5,931 bases of DNA from Deltaproteobacteria bacterium UBA5754 (GCA_002419025.1 DIFG01000001.1:1-5931), one strand, 5' to 3'; numbered from the stretch's first letter, positions 1-5,858 are shown. Made by a program: numbers and translations. Notes: generated by a model from the sequence alone, not told the origin.

Positions 1-18
1 ACGAAATGACGAAGAGCC
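1..18. repeat. Left copy of an 18-base inverted terminal sequence, possible IS tip
   Basis: The first 18 bases, acgaaatgacgaagagcc, are the exact reverse complement of 5913-5930. Read outward-in, the unit is ggctcttcgtcatttcgt. A GGCTCTTcGTCA-like start resembles, from memory, the terminal inverted repeats of ISL3-family insertion sequences. On that reading the element lies to the left of the window and its tip is at base 18. The alternative is a dispersed repeat of another kind. The repeat is certain; its identity is inference. Confidence 0.6.
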
Positions 19-19
19 C

Positions 20-71
20 AATTTTCCAGCCCATGCGGCGTACGCTAACTACACCTCATTCCTGGAAAATT
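20..71. repeat. 10-base inverted repeat next to the left terminal sequence
   Basis: The arms are aattttccag at 20-29 and ctggaaaatt at 62-71, exact reverse complements separated by 32 bases. The repeat starts one base inside the left terminal sequence. The intervening segment contains the fragment gcgtacgctaactaca (38-53), which resembles a decayed REP-like motif. It could be part of a small non-autonomous element or a second repeat boundary. No poly-T tract follows, so it is not an obvious terminator. Confidence 0.45.
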
Positions 72-107
72 TCGCGCCGTGCATCTCGGACTTTTTGAGC
101 TAAGTGA

Positions 108-138
108 TGTAGGTCGGGTTAGCGTAGCGTACCCGACA
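108..138 (+). repeat. REP-like palindromic repeat, copy 1
   Basis: This 31-base unit begins tgtaggtcgggttagcgtag and ends in tacccgaca. Its arms gtcgggt (113-119) and acccgac (131-137) can form a 7-bp stem around an 11-base loop. A near-identical unit lies in inverted orientation at 287-318, differing by two substitutions and one missing base. Motifs of this GGGTTAGCG...CGTAACCC form are common dispersed extragenic palindromes in bacterial genomes (general knowledge, not checked here). Confidence 0.65.
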
Positions 139-286
139 AAAGCACTATGTGTCTTCCGCCTTGGATCGGCCGCATTCCAATTACCACCGCCATGTCGAGG
201 CCGGGGTATACTAGGCCGATTGGGGGGCAGATAATTGGGATTTCGAAGGGATAGGCCGTGAGTGATGTTATGGGCCGGCCTCAGGT

Positions 287-318
287 TGTCGGGTTACGCT
301 GCGCTAACCCTACCTACA
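287..318 (-). repeat. REP-like palindromic repeat, copy 2 (inverted)
   Basis: This 32-base unit is the inverted partner of the copy at 108-138. Its reverse complement starts tgtaggtagggttagcgcag and ends taacccgaca. The arms gggtta (291-296) and taaccc (305-310) form a stem around an 8-base loop. Two REP units facing each other around about 148 bases give a REPIN-like or BIME-like arrangement. The unit sits about 50 bases before the dehydratase start, so it may lie in or near that gene's promoter region. Confidence 0.65.
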
Positions 319-370
319 AAGCTTTTTGCTTGCGGTATTCCTCATGGGGACGTTATAAGAGAGAAAAGAT

Positions 371-2278
371 ATGAAAATCTCGATCCGTTTCTACCTATTC
401 CGGCGTCTCTTAAGACTTCGCACGTGGTGGGCCGCCTTTCTCCACGATATCGCGTGGATCCCCACATCCATCCTCCTTGGTTTTTGGGTAAGGTTCAATT
501 TCGACTCCATCCCTCCGGACTTTCTCTCCGGGGCCTGGACGCTGACCGGCATCGCAATCCCCGTTCAGGGGATGCTCTTCTGGAACCTCGGCCTCTACCG
601 AGGTATCTGGCGTTTTGCCTCCCTCCCAGACCTCATCCGCATATTCAAGGCCGTCTCCATCGGAAACGTCACGATCTTCACCCTCGCCTATCTGCTTAGG
701 ATAGAGGGCATCCCCCGGTCTCTCATCTTCCTTTATCCCTTACTCCTCGCCGCGGGACTCTCGTGCCCCAGACTCGCCTACCGATGGATCAAGGACCACC
801 GTTTTCGAATGCGCGACCACGACGCAAAAAGGACCCTCGTCATAGGGGCGGGCAAAGCGGCGGACACCCTCGTTCAGGACCTCGTCAAACAGGGCAGGCA
901 CATCCTTGTCGGCATCCTGGACGACGATCCGCGAAAAAAAGGACGGGACATCTACGGAATCCCCATAATCGGTCGGCTCGACGCCATCGAAGACGTAATC
1001 ATTCAGTACGACGTGGAGCTCGTGCTCCTTGCCATTCCGACTGCCTCGGCACGCACGATCCATAGGATCTTCTCCACATGCCAGAGACTCGGCGTGGATT
1101 TTCGGACCCTCCCATCCCTTGCAGAGATAGCAGACGGCAGGATCGAGACCTCATCGCTTCGGGAGATCCGCATCGAAGACCTCCTCGGAAGGGAACCCGT
1201 ACAGTTGGACACGGAGGAGATATCCCGTTTTCTCAAAGGGAAAAAGGTCCTCGTCACCGGGGCCGGAGGTTCCATAGGCTCGGAACTCTGCCGTCAGATC
1301 ACCATGTTCCGTCCCCAGGAACTCATTCTCATCGATAACGGGGAATACAATCTCTATCAAATCGAAAAGGAAATGAACGCTCCGGAAAGGGCCGTCTCCA
1401 TCACGACCTTCCTGGGCGACGTCAGAGACGAATCCCGCATGCGTTTCATCTTCGGACTGACCCGCCCCGAGGTCGTTTTTCACGCCGCTGCCCTCAAGCA
1501 CGTCCCACTCGTGGAAAAAAACCCCATCGAAGGAGTCAAGACCAACGTCCTCGGGACCAAGATCGTGACGGACATCTCCCGGGAATTAGGGGTGGAAAAA
1601 TTCGTCCTCGTCTCCACGGACAAGGCGGTGAACCCTGGAAACGTCATGGGCGCGAGCAAGAGGATCGCTGAGATTTACTGCCAGAACCTGAATGGGCGTT
1701 CTTCCACGCTTTTCATCACGACCCGGTTCGGAAACGTCCTCGGGTCAAGCGGATCGGTCATCCCCCTCTTCAAGGAACAGATCGCCAAGGGAGGGCCCGT
1801 GACCATCACCCATGCGGACATGACACGCTATTTCATGACCATCCCAGAGTCCTGTCAACTCATCCTTCAGGCAGGCGCGATCGGAGAAGGCGGAGAAATA
1901 TTCGTCCTCGACATGGGAGAACCGGTCCGGATCGTTCATCTCGCCGAGGAGATGATCCGGCTTTCAGGCCTTGAGGCCGGGCGGGACATCGAGATCGTCT
2001 ATACCGGCATCCGCGCCGGGGAAAAACTCCATGAGGAGCTCTTACATCCTTCCGAGACCCCCATCGGAACCCGGCACCCGAAGATCAAACTTGCCTCGTC
2101 CCGGGCTGTTGACCTGCGCTGGATCGAGGACCGCCTCTCCGCCCTTGAAAAGGCCTGTGAAGCCTATGACATCCCCCGGCTCCGGCAACTCCTCACGGAG
2201 ATGGTACCGGAGTATCCGGAAGGTTCGGCTCCCGCTTCAACGTCATCCCAGGTCCGGGCCAATGCGACGGTTCACTGA
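371..2278 (+). CDS. Membrane-bound nucleotide-sugar 4,6-dehydratase, CapD/WbpM/PglF-type polysaccharide biosynthesis protein
   Basis: This inner-membrane protein is predicted to convert a UDP-HexNAc such as UDP-GlcNAc to its 4-keto-6-deoxy derivative, the first step toward rare sugars for capsule, O-antigen or protein glycans. The N-terminus has about four hydrophobic segments (roughly residues 20-42, 58-78, 92-110, 116-132). A first Rossmann-like domain follows with VIGAGKAA (157-164), then a catalytic SDR domain with TGAGGSIG (296-303), D322, LGDVRD (348-353) and HAAALKHVPLVEKNP (371-385). The active-site region reads STDK (415-418) then MGASK (426-430); Met in place of the usual SDR Tyr is characteristic of the WbpM/PglF subfamily. 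At 635 residues it matches the long membrane-bound class. The ATG at 371 is preceded by a weak purine-rich site, agagagaa. Family assignment is strong; the exact substrate cannot be read from sequence. The last ~28 codons overlap an antisense ORF. Confidence 0.93.
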   Translation: MKISIRFYLFRRLLRLRTWWAAFLHDIAWIPTSILLGFWVRFNFDSIPPDFLSGAWTLTGIAIPVQGMLFWNLGLYRGIWRFASLPDLIRIFKAVSIGNVTIFTLAYLLRIEGIPRSLIFLYPLLLAAGLSCPRLAYRWIKDHRFRMRDHDAKRTLVIGAGKAADTLVQDLVKQGRHILVGILDDDPRKKGRDIYGIPIIGRLDAIEDVIIQYDVELVLLAIPTASARTIHRIFSTCQRLGVDFRTLPSLAEIADGRIETSSLREIRIEDLLGREPVQLDTEEISRFLKGKKVLVTGAGGSIGSELCRQITMFRPQELILIDNGEYNLYQIEKEMNAPERAVSITTFLGDVRDESRMRFIFGLTRPEVVFHAAALKHVPLVEKNPIEGVKTNVLGTKIVTDISRELGVEKFVLVSTDKAVNPGNVMGASKRIAEIYCQNLNGRSSTLFITTRFGNVLGSSGSVIPLFKEQIAKGGPVTITHADMTRYFMTIPESCQLILQAGAIGEGGEIFVLDMGEPVRIVHLAEEMIRLSGLEAGRDIEIVYTGIRAGEKLHEELLHPSETPIGTRHPKIKLASSRAVDLRWIEDRLSALEKACEAYDIPRLRQLLTEMVPEYPEGSAPASTSSQVRANATVH

Positions 2279-2516
2279 ACGAACGGACGGCCCACCAGTC
2301 CAAAAGTTCCCTGGCCGCGGCCCCGAGCCGGAGATGTCCTTCCGGGATCCCGCCCAGCCTTTCTTCCCGAATCATGCCGCCCAGGTCCCCAATCCATCTC
2401 TTTAACCGGTCCTCCGGGATTCCATGGCCGGCATCCGCTGCCGAGATGACAATCCGAGGCGACTCGCCGGGTTCATCAACCCCGTATCGCGCGGCGACCG
2501 CGACGCGCCCGTCCAA
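2193..2516 (-). CDS. Hypothetical small protein downstream of and in frame with EndoQ
   Basis: I do not recognise this ORF. It would encode 107 residues from a TTG at 2516. The same frame is open all the way from the EndoQ stop codon (2544-2546), adding nine residues, PVRQVTAPV, before the TTG. The translation looks protein-like: VAVAARYGV, RIVISAADAGHGIP, DRLKRWIGDLGGM and LGAAARELLDWWAV suggest alternating beta strands and helices. Codons end mainly in G or C, as in the neighbouring genes. No ATG or GTG and no good Shine-Dalgarno site lie near the start, so it could be a coupled downstream gene, a gene remnant, or a readthrough extension of EndoQ. Its last ~29 residues are antisense to the dehydratase 3' end and look less protein-like. 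Coding status is uncertain and no function is proposed. Confidence 0.4.
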   Translation of the reverse strand: MDGRVAVAARYGVDEPGESPRIVISAADAGHGIPEDRLKRWIGDLGGMIREERLGGIPEGHLRLGAAARELLDWWAVRSFSEPSHWPGPGMTLKREPNLPDTPVPSP

Positions 2517-2535
2517 AACCGGGGCGGTAACCTGT

Positions 2536-2547
2536 CTGACCGGTCAG
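2536..2547. repeat. 12-base perfect palindrome spanning the EndoQ stop codon
   Basis: The sequence ctgaccggtcag equals its own reverse complement. It contains the EndoQ TGA (2544-2546 on the minus strand) and lies between the convergent transcription units. There is no loop or poly-T tract, so it is not an intrinsic terminator. It could be a protein-binding site or chance. Confidence 0.4.
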
Positions 2548-3887
2548 TCGAAAAGGTTTAACTGTCCCTGATGTGCTGAGAGGTTGAGTGGACTCTCCTG
2601 GGGATCGTCGCCATCCGCAAACAGCCGGACGCGGCCGTAGGTCCCGTCCGAGCCAGGAACGACATGGACCGAGCCCGCGCGCATGCGGCGGATTCCCGCA
2701 AGGACCTTGCCTGGGACGAACCGGGCAAGTTCTTTTTCCTCCATGCGAAGAAGGATCTCCATCTCGTTTCCAGCAATCCCGACGAGCCTCCCGTATTCCT
2801 TCCTGACGCGCGATGTCTGGGACTTCACGCCCGCGGCCTCGGCGATGATCTCGTCAAGGGGGACGAGATGGACGGCAGGCAGGGCATGGGGAGGCCGAAA
2901 CCCCTCCGGACGGTCAGCCAGGTCCTCCACCCTGTGAAGGACCCCCACTGTGAGTTCACCGCCGCAGACAGGGCATCTGCCCCCCAGCTGCCTGGTCTCG
3001 GAAGGGGGGAGGGAGACCCCGCAGGCGCGGTGGCCGTCGAAGTGGTACTTGCCCTCCTCGGGGAAGAATTCGATGGTCCCCTCGAACCCCTTTGAGGGAT
3101 CACGGACCGCGTTCATGACGGCGTCATAGGAAAGGGCGCAGGAAAAGACATTGGCCTCCCGGCCGATCTTTCCCGGAGAATGGGCGTCGGAGTTGGAAAG
3201 GAGTGTGTAGCGGTCCAAAGCCGAGAGGCGCCAGTTCATCTCTGGGTCGGAAGAAAGGCCTGTTTCAAGGGCGCAGATGTGTCGGCTCTCCTCCTCGAAA
3301 CACTCTTCGAGGGAATCAAAACCGGATTTTGCCCCGAAAAGGGAGAACCATGGGGTCCAGACATGGGCCGGGACCACGAGGCACCGTGGGGATATCTCCA
3401 TGACCACGCGGACGAGGTCCTTGACCGGAAAACCAAAAATGGGCCTGCCGTCCGAGGTGATATTTCCCACCTTGGAGAGCCAGTTCTGGATCTCCGCTGC
3501 GGTCCAGAAATCCGGAGCGAAAAGGACCGTGTGTATCCTTCTGCACTTTCCCCCCTGGGTGAAGATGTTAGATACCTCGGCGGTAAGGATGAATCTCGGC
3601 CCCTCCGGGTCTTCCCGGTGAACGTAGAGGCCGTTTCCCTCAGGTTCGAGCACACCCTCGAGCTCTTCCAGATATACGGGATGGGTGAAATCCCCGGTTC
3701 CCACGAGGCCTATTCCCTTCCTCCGGGCCGCCATTACAAGACCCGCCGCGTCCATCTCCCGACTTGTCGCCCTGCTGAACCGGGAATGGACATGGAAATC
3801 CGCGAAAAAGACCTCCCGGCCCCACGGATTGAATGACGGGACGCACAAGGCGTTATTTTTCTCCTGGGTCCTCATCTTCTGTTTCAC
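2544..3887 (-). CDS. Endonuclease Q (EndoQ) family DNA-repair nuclease, PHP domain plus zinc-binding domain
   Basis: EndoQ enzymes, best characterised in Thermococcales archaea and found in some bacteria, cut DNA 5' of deaminated bases (uracil, hypoxanthine, xanthine) and abasic sites. The 447-residue product shows the family signature throughout: FADFHVHSRFSRATS from residue 28, GTGDFTHP (63-70), E104, H119, PAHVWTPWFS from 173, ETGLSSDPEMNWR (208-220) and SNSDAHSPGKIGREAN (231-246). These His/Asp/Glu clusters are the expected PHP metal ligands. A zinc-binding region follows with H282, H286, C289 and CPVC (305-308), then VEDLADRPEGF. The C-terminus is QLNLFD, matching the bacterial beta-clamp-binding consensus. 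The start is taken as the GTG at 3887; the ATG at 3875 (residue 5) is an alternative, and an in-frame stop lies just upstream at 3906-3908. It is transcribed divergently from the beta-helix gene and convergently with the dehydratase gene. Confidence 0.9.
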   Translation of the reverse strand: MKQKMRTQEKNNALCVPSFNPWGREVFFADFHVHSRFSRATSREMDAAGLVMAARRKGIGLVGTGDFTHPVYLEELEGVLEPEGNGLYVHREDPEGPRFILTAEVSNIFTQGGKCRRIHTVLFAPDFWTAAEIQNWLSKVGNITSDGRPIFGFPVKDLVRVVMEISPRCLVVPAHVWTPWFSLFGAKSGFDSLEECFEEESRHICALETGLSSDPEMNWRLSALDRYTLLSNSDAHSPGKIGREANVFSCALSYDAVMNAVRDPSKGFEGTIEFFPEEGKYHFDGHRACGVSLPPSETRQLGGRCPVCGGELTVGVLHRVEDLADRPEGFRPPHALPAVHLVPLDEIIAEAAGVKSQTSRVRKEYGRLVGIAGNEMEILLRMEEKELARFVPGKVLAGIRRMRAGSVHVVPGSDGTYGRVRLFADGDDPQESPLNLSAHQGQLNLFD

Positions 3888-3970
3888 GGATTCAGGCGGA
3901 TTTTTTCAATGACATCATCCGCATCGGATCATTTATCTTGATCATCTTCTCTCGTGGCATGTTGACTCAT

Positions 3971-3993
3971 GGAAGACGAGGGTTTAGTCTTCC
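3971..3993. promoter_or_regulatory. Dyad symmetry / hairpin in the divergent spacer
   Basis: The arms ggaagac (3971-3977) and gtcttcc (3987-3993) are exact reverse complements around a 9-base centre. The dyad sits immediately after the candidate -35 hexamer at 3962-3967 and covers the expected -10, a typical place for a repressor operator. There is no T-tract, which argues against a terminator. The role is inferred from position only. Confidence 0.3.
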
Positions 3994-4018
3994 GCGCATG
4001 GTGAAGGTGAAGATATCC

Positions 4019-4024
4019 GGAGGG
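4019..4024 (+). promoter_or_regulatory. Ribosome binding site of the beta-helix gene
   Basis: GGAGGG lies upstream of the ATG at 4039 with an unusually long spacer of about 14 bases. No other in-frame ATG, GTG or TTG lies between them, so the ATG is still the best start. Confidence 0.45.
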
Positions 4025-4038
4025 ATATTTTCAATATA

Positions 4039-4851
4039 ATGGCTGATTTTTCGGACCTTATCACCCGAAGGACCTTTTTCCAAGGACCCGCCGGGGACAC
4101 CCTCTCCCTCATTGCCGAGGGGGAGCCTCCGTGGACTGCCCTCGCCCGCCTGCAGGATTTCATCATTGATGTCTTCACACCCAATCTTCCGGACAGGATC
4201 CCGATCCTCACCCCTCTCCCGAACCCCATCGTCCTCCTGCCCGATGGATCGGTCTCATGGGATGCTGCCCTTGTGACAGACGCATCCAGTAAGGGTCGAC
4301 CGGTGGCCTTGATCGGAGACACATTGATTCCGGATGCGTCCATCCTTTGCGCAGGGGCGATCTTCGCAGACAGGCGTATCCGTATCGGAAAAGGTGTCGT
4401 GATCGAACCAGGGGCCTTTGTCAGGGGACCAACCGTCATCGGAGACCGGACCGATGTGCGACACGGGGCCTATATTCGGGGGAACTGCCTCATAGGGCAG
4501 GCCTGCGTCGTCGGGCACGCCACCGAGGTCAAGGGGTCCATATTCCTCGACGCGGCAAAGGCCGGCCACTTCGCCTATGTAGGGGACAGCATCCTCGGGG
4601 AAAACGTCAATCTCGGGGCTGGAACCAAACTCGCAAACCTCCGATTTGGTACGGGAAACGTGATCATCACCGTAGGCGGAAAGCGGGTTGACACGGGCCG
4701 CAGAAAACTCGGGGCCATCCTCGGAGACCTTGTTCAGACCGGATGCAACTCCGTCGCAAATCCCGGCGCCATCCTGGGCCATTCCTCCCTCGTCCCCCCA
4801 AACACATCTGTCAGGCCCGGTTTCCACCCCCCCCGTTCCGTCATCCGCTAA
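4039..4851 (+). CDS. GlmU-like left-handed beta-helix protein, putative sugar-phosphate N-acetyltransferase without a nucleotidyltransferase domain
   Basis: The 270-residue product resembles the C-terminal acetyltransferase half of GlmU and of the bifunctional sugar-1-phosphate nucleotidylyltransferase/acetyltransferases. Residues ~1-90 are not recognised. From ~90 to 260 there are hexapeptide repeats of a trimeric left-handed beta-helix (IGKGVVIEPGAFV, VIGDRTDV, LIGQACVVG). The segment EVKGS (163-167), KAGHFAYVGD (174-183), N191 and GAGT (193-196) parallels the GlmU catalytic region, with H177 matching the E. coli catalytic His and K165 and Y180 also kept. NLRF (200-203) and DTGRRKLGAILGD (218-230) are typical of the archaeal-type branch. 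GlmU itself is about 450 residues because of an N-terminal uridylyltransferase; that domain is absent here. The likely role is acetyl transfer to a hexosamine phosphate in nucleotide-sugar supply, but a non-catalytic or other acyltransferase role is possible. It is followed 37 bases later by the isomerase gene, probably in one operon. Confidence 0.82.
   Translation: MADFSDLITRRTFFQGPAGDTLSLIAEGEPPWTALARLQDFIIDVFTPNLPDRIPILTPLPNPIVLLPDGSVSWDAALVTDASSKGRPVALIGDTLIPDASILCAGAIFADRRIRIGKGVVIEPGAFVRGPTVIGDRTDVRHGAYIRGNCLIGQACVVGHATEVKGSIFLDAAKAGHFAYVGDSILGENVNLGAGTKLANLRFGTGNVIITVGGKRVDTGRRKLGAILGDLVQTGCNSVANPGAILGHSSLVPPNTSVRPGFHPPRSVIR
4827..4834 (+). repeat. C8 homopolymer tract near the 3' end of the beta-helix gene
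   Basis: Eight consecutive C residues lie six codons before the stop codon. Loss of one C would bypass that stop and put the frame into the downstream isomerase gene, because that frame is open through the junction. The tract is visible directly; any slippage is hypothetical. Confidence 0.6.
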
Positions 4852-4876
4852 AAAAACAATAACCCACATCCCTACG

Positions 4877-4882
4877 AAGGAG
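4877..4882 (+). promoter_or_regulatory. Ribosome binding site that decides the isomerase start
   Basis: AAGGAG stands 3 bases before the ATG at 4886 and 6 bases before the ATG at 4889. The second spacing is much closer to optimal, so 4889 is preferred. The frame is open further upstream into the beta-helix gene, but that extension lacks protein character and would bury the signal peptide. Confidence 0.7.
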
Positions 4883-4888
4883 TACATG

Positions 4889-5839
4889 ATGAAACACCAC
4901 CTTAAGACCCTCATGGTATCCACTGCATGCCTCTTCCTCATTGGGGCCGGAGGCATCTCCTCCGCCGCAGAGGATCCTTCCACCGTCCTTGCCGAGGTCG
5001 GCAAGGCCAAACTCACCCTCGGCCAGTTTAATGAGCAAGTAGCCGAGCTTCCGCCCCAGTTCCAGATGACGCTTGCCGTCAATCCCCAGCTCCGCGAGCA
5101 GCTTCTCGAGCGCTGGGTCCAGATCACCCTCTTCGCCGAGGAGGCGAAAGCCACGAAGATGGATCAGGACCCCGCATTCAGGGCAAAACTCGAGGACGTG
5201 AAAAACGCCCTCCTCGCCCAGGCCTTTATTGAAAAAAAGGTGGAAGGCAAGGTCACAGTCACCCCGGATGAGGTCAAGGCGTATTACGAGGCCCACAAAG
5301 AGGAATTCTCCCAGCCGGAGATGGTGAAGGCCCGCCATATCCTCGTACGGGTCCCCTCGGACGCGGATGCAAAGGCATGGAGCGACGCCGAGACCAAGGT
5401 CAAGGACATCAGGAAACAACTGGACAAAGGGAAGGATTTTGCCGAACTGGCCAGGCAGTATTCGGAAGACCCCGGCTCAAAGGATCGGGGAGGAGACCTG
5501 GGATTTTTCCCCAAAGGACGTATGGTGCCCGAGTTCGAGACAGCCGCCTTTGCCCTCAAGGCAGGGGACACGAGCGGGCCGGTGAAAAGCCCATTTGGCT
5601 ACCACATCATCCAGGTCCAGGAGCGTAAGGACGCGGCAGTCACCCCGTTCGAGGACATCTCCCAGCAGGTGGAACAAAGACTCATCGCAGAAAAACAGCA
5701 GAAACTCGTCGAGCAAATCACCGACGAGTTGAAGAAAAAGTTTCCCGTTTCCATCCACAAGGATCGGCTCCCGAAGCCCGAGGCCGCACCGCAGGGCGCC
5801 CATTCCCCAGTGCATGGAGCGCCTGCCAAGACAAAATAA
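4889..5839 (+). CDS. Secreted parvulin-type peptidyl-prolyl cis-trans isomerase (SurA/PpiC-like chaperone)
   Basis: This 316-residue protein is predicted to be exported to the periplasm and to catalyse prolyl isomerisation or chaperone envelope and outer-membrane proteins. The N-terminus is a Sec signal peptide: basic MKHHLK, a hydrophobic core to about residue 20, and a likely signal peptidase I site after SSAA (residue 27). C14 lies too early and in the wrong context for a lipobox. Residues ~31-140 form a helical SurA_N-like chaperone region. The parvulin domain spans ~144-246, with ARHILV (H150), ARQYSEDPGS from 188, GGDLGFFPKG (201-210), PEFETAAFAL (214-223) and FGYHIIQV (H239). A helical C-terminal segment and a Pro/Ala/His-rich tail (~294-316) follow. 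There is one parvulin domain, unlike the two of E. coli SurA, so it is closer to PrsA/PpiC-type single-domain foldases. An intrinsic terminator ends the unit. Confidence 0.92.
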   Translation: MKHHLKTLMVSTACLFLIGAGGISSAAEDPSTVLAEVGKAKLTLGQFNEQVAELPPQFQMTLAVNPQLREQLLERWVQITLFAEEAKATKMDQDPAFRAKLEDVKNALLAQAFIEKKVEGKVTVTPDEVKAYYEAHKEEFSQPEMVKARHILVRVPSDADAKAWSDAETKVKDIRKQLDKGKDFAELARQYSEDPGSKDRGGDLGFFPKGRMVPEFETAAFALKAGDTSGPVKSPFGYHIIQVQERKDAAVTPFEDISQQVEQRLIAEKQQKLVEQITDELKKKFPVSIHKDRLPKPEAAPQGAHSPVHGAPAKTK

Positions 5840-5858
5840 GCTTTTTGGCCCGTTTCAT

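Larger units (their letters stand above)
1..370. other. Non-coding, repeat-bearing region upstream of the dehydratase gene
   Basis: No convincing gene lies here. A reading frame opening at 262 overlaps the dehydratase in another frame and has no recognisable protein character. The stretch holds the 18-base terminal sequence, a 10-base inverted repeat, two REP-like palindromes in opposite orientation and a decayed fragment of the same motif at 38-53. Just before the gene there is a weak promoter-like pair, TTGCGG at 330-335 and TATAAG at 354-359, with an 18-base spacer. It would leave almost no leader before the ATG at 371, so I do not call it as a promoter. Confidence 0.6.
3888..4038. promoter_or_regulatory. 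Divergent intergenic region between EndoQ and the beta-helix gene
   Basis: Both flanking genes read outward from this 151-base spacer, so promoters for both should lie here. It is more AT-rich than the flanking genes. On the + strand, TTGACT at 3962-3967 matches a sigma-70 -35 box well, but the hexamer 17 bases on (TAGTCT, 3985-3990) is a weak -10. GATCAT occurs twice in direct repeat (3928-3933 region and 3940-3945). A 7-bp hairpin lies at 3971-3993. I cannot assign either promoter with confidence. Confidence 0.4.

Noticed and set aside
165..241. Interleaved short inverted repeats (atcggcc/ggccgat and attccaatta/taattgggat) resembling a pseudoknot layout
   Set aside because: The arms are short, one has a mismatch, and the spacing is loose; this could easily be chance without covariation evidence.
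330..359. TTGCGG/TATAAG promoter-like pair before the dehydratase
   Set aside because: The -35 match is only 3 of 6 and the implied start site would leave about five bases before the ATG.
426..430. Missing catalytic Tyr in the dehydratase YxxxK motif (Met instead)
   Set aside because: Met at this position is the normal state of the WbpM/PglF dehydratase subfamily, so it is not a defect.
3180..3836. 218-codon open frame on the + strand opposite EndoQ
   Set aside because: It is antisense to a gene with strong family motifs, has no recognisable domain, and the GC-rich codon bias of EndoQ explains the lack of stops.
3892..3960. 22-codon Met-rich ORF on the minus strand just before EndoQ, a possible leader peptide
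   Set aside because: There is no convincing ribosome site and no attenuator structure or amino-acid run; an ORF this short is expected by chance in a spacer.
4035..4040. Perfect TATAAT hexamer overlapping the beta-helix ATG
   Set aside because: A promoter there would start transcription inside the gene, and no -35 lies at the right distance (gatatc at 4012-4017).
4688..4885. N-terminal extension of the isomerase into the beta-helix gene
   Set aside because: The extension is Pro/Ser/Thr-rich shadow sequence and would bury the signal peptide; the AAGGAG site supports the start at 4889.
4255..5154. 299-codon open frame on the minus strand across the beta-helix and isomerase genes
   Set aside because: It crosses two well-supported genes on the other strand and its translation is low in recognisable structure.
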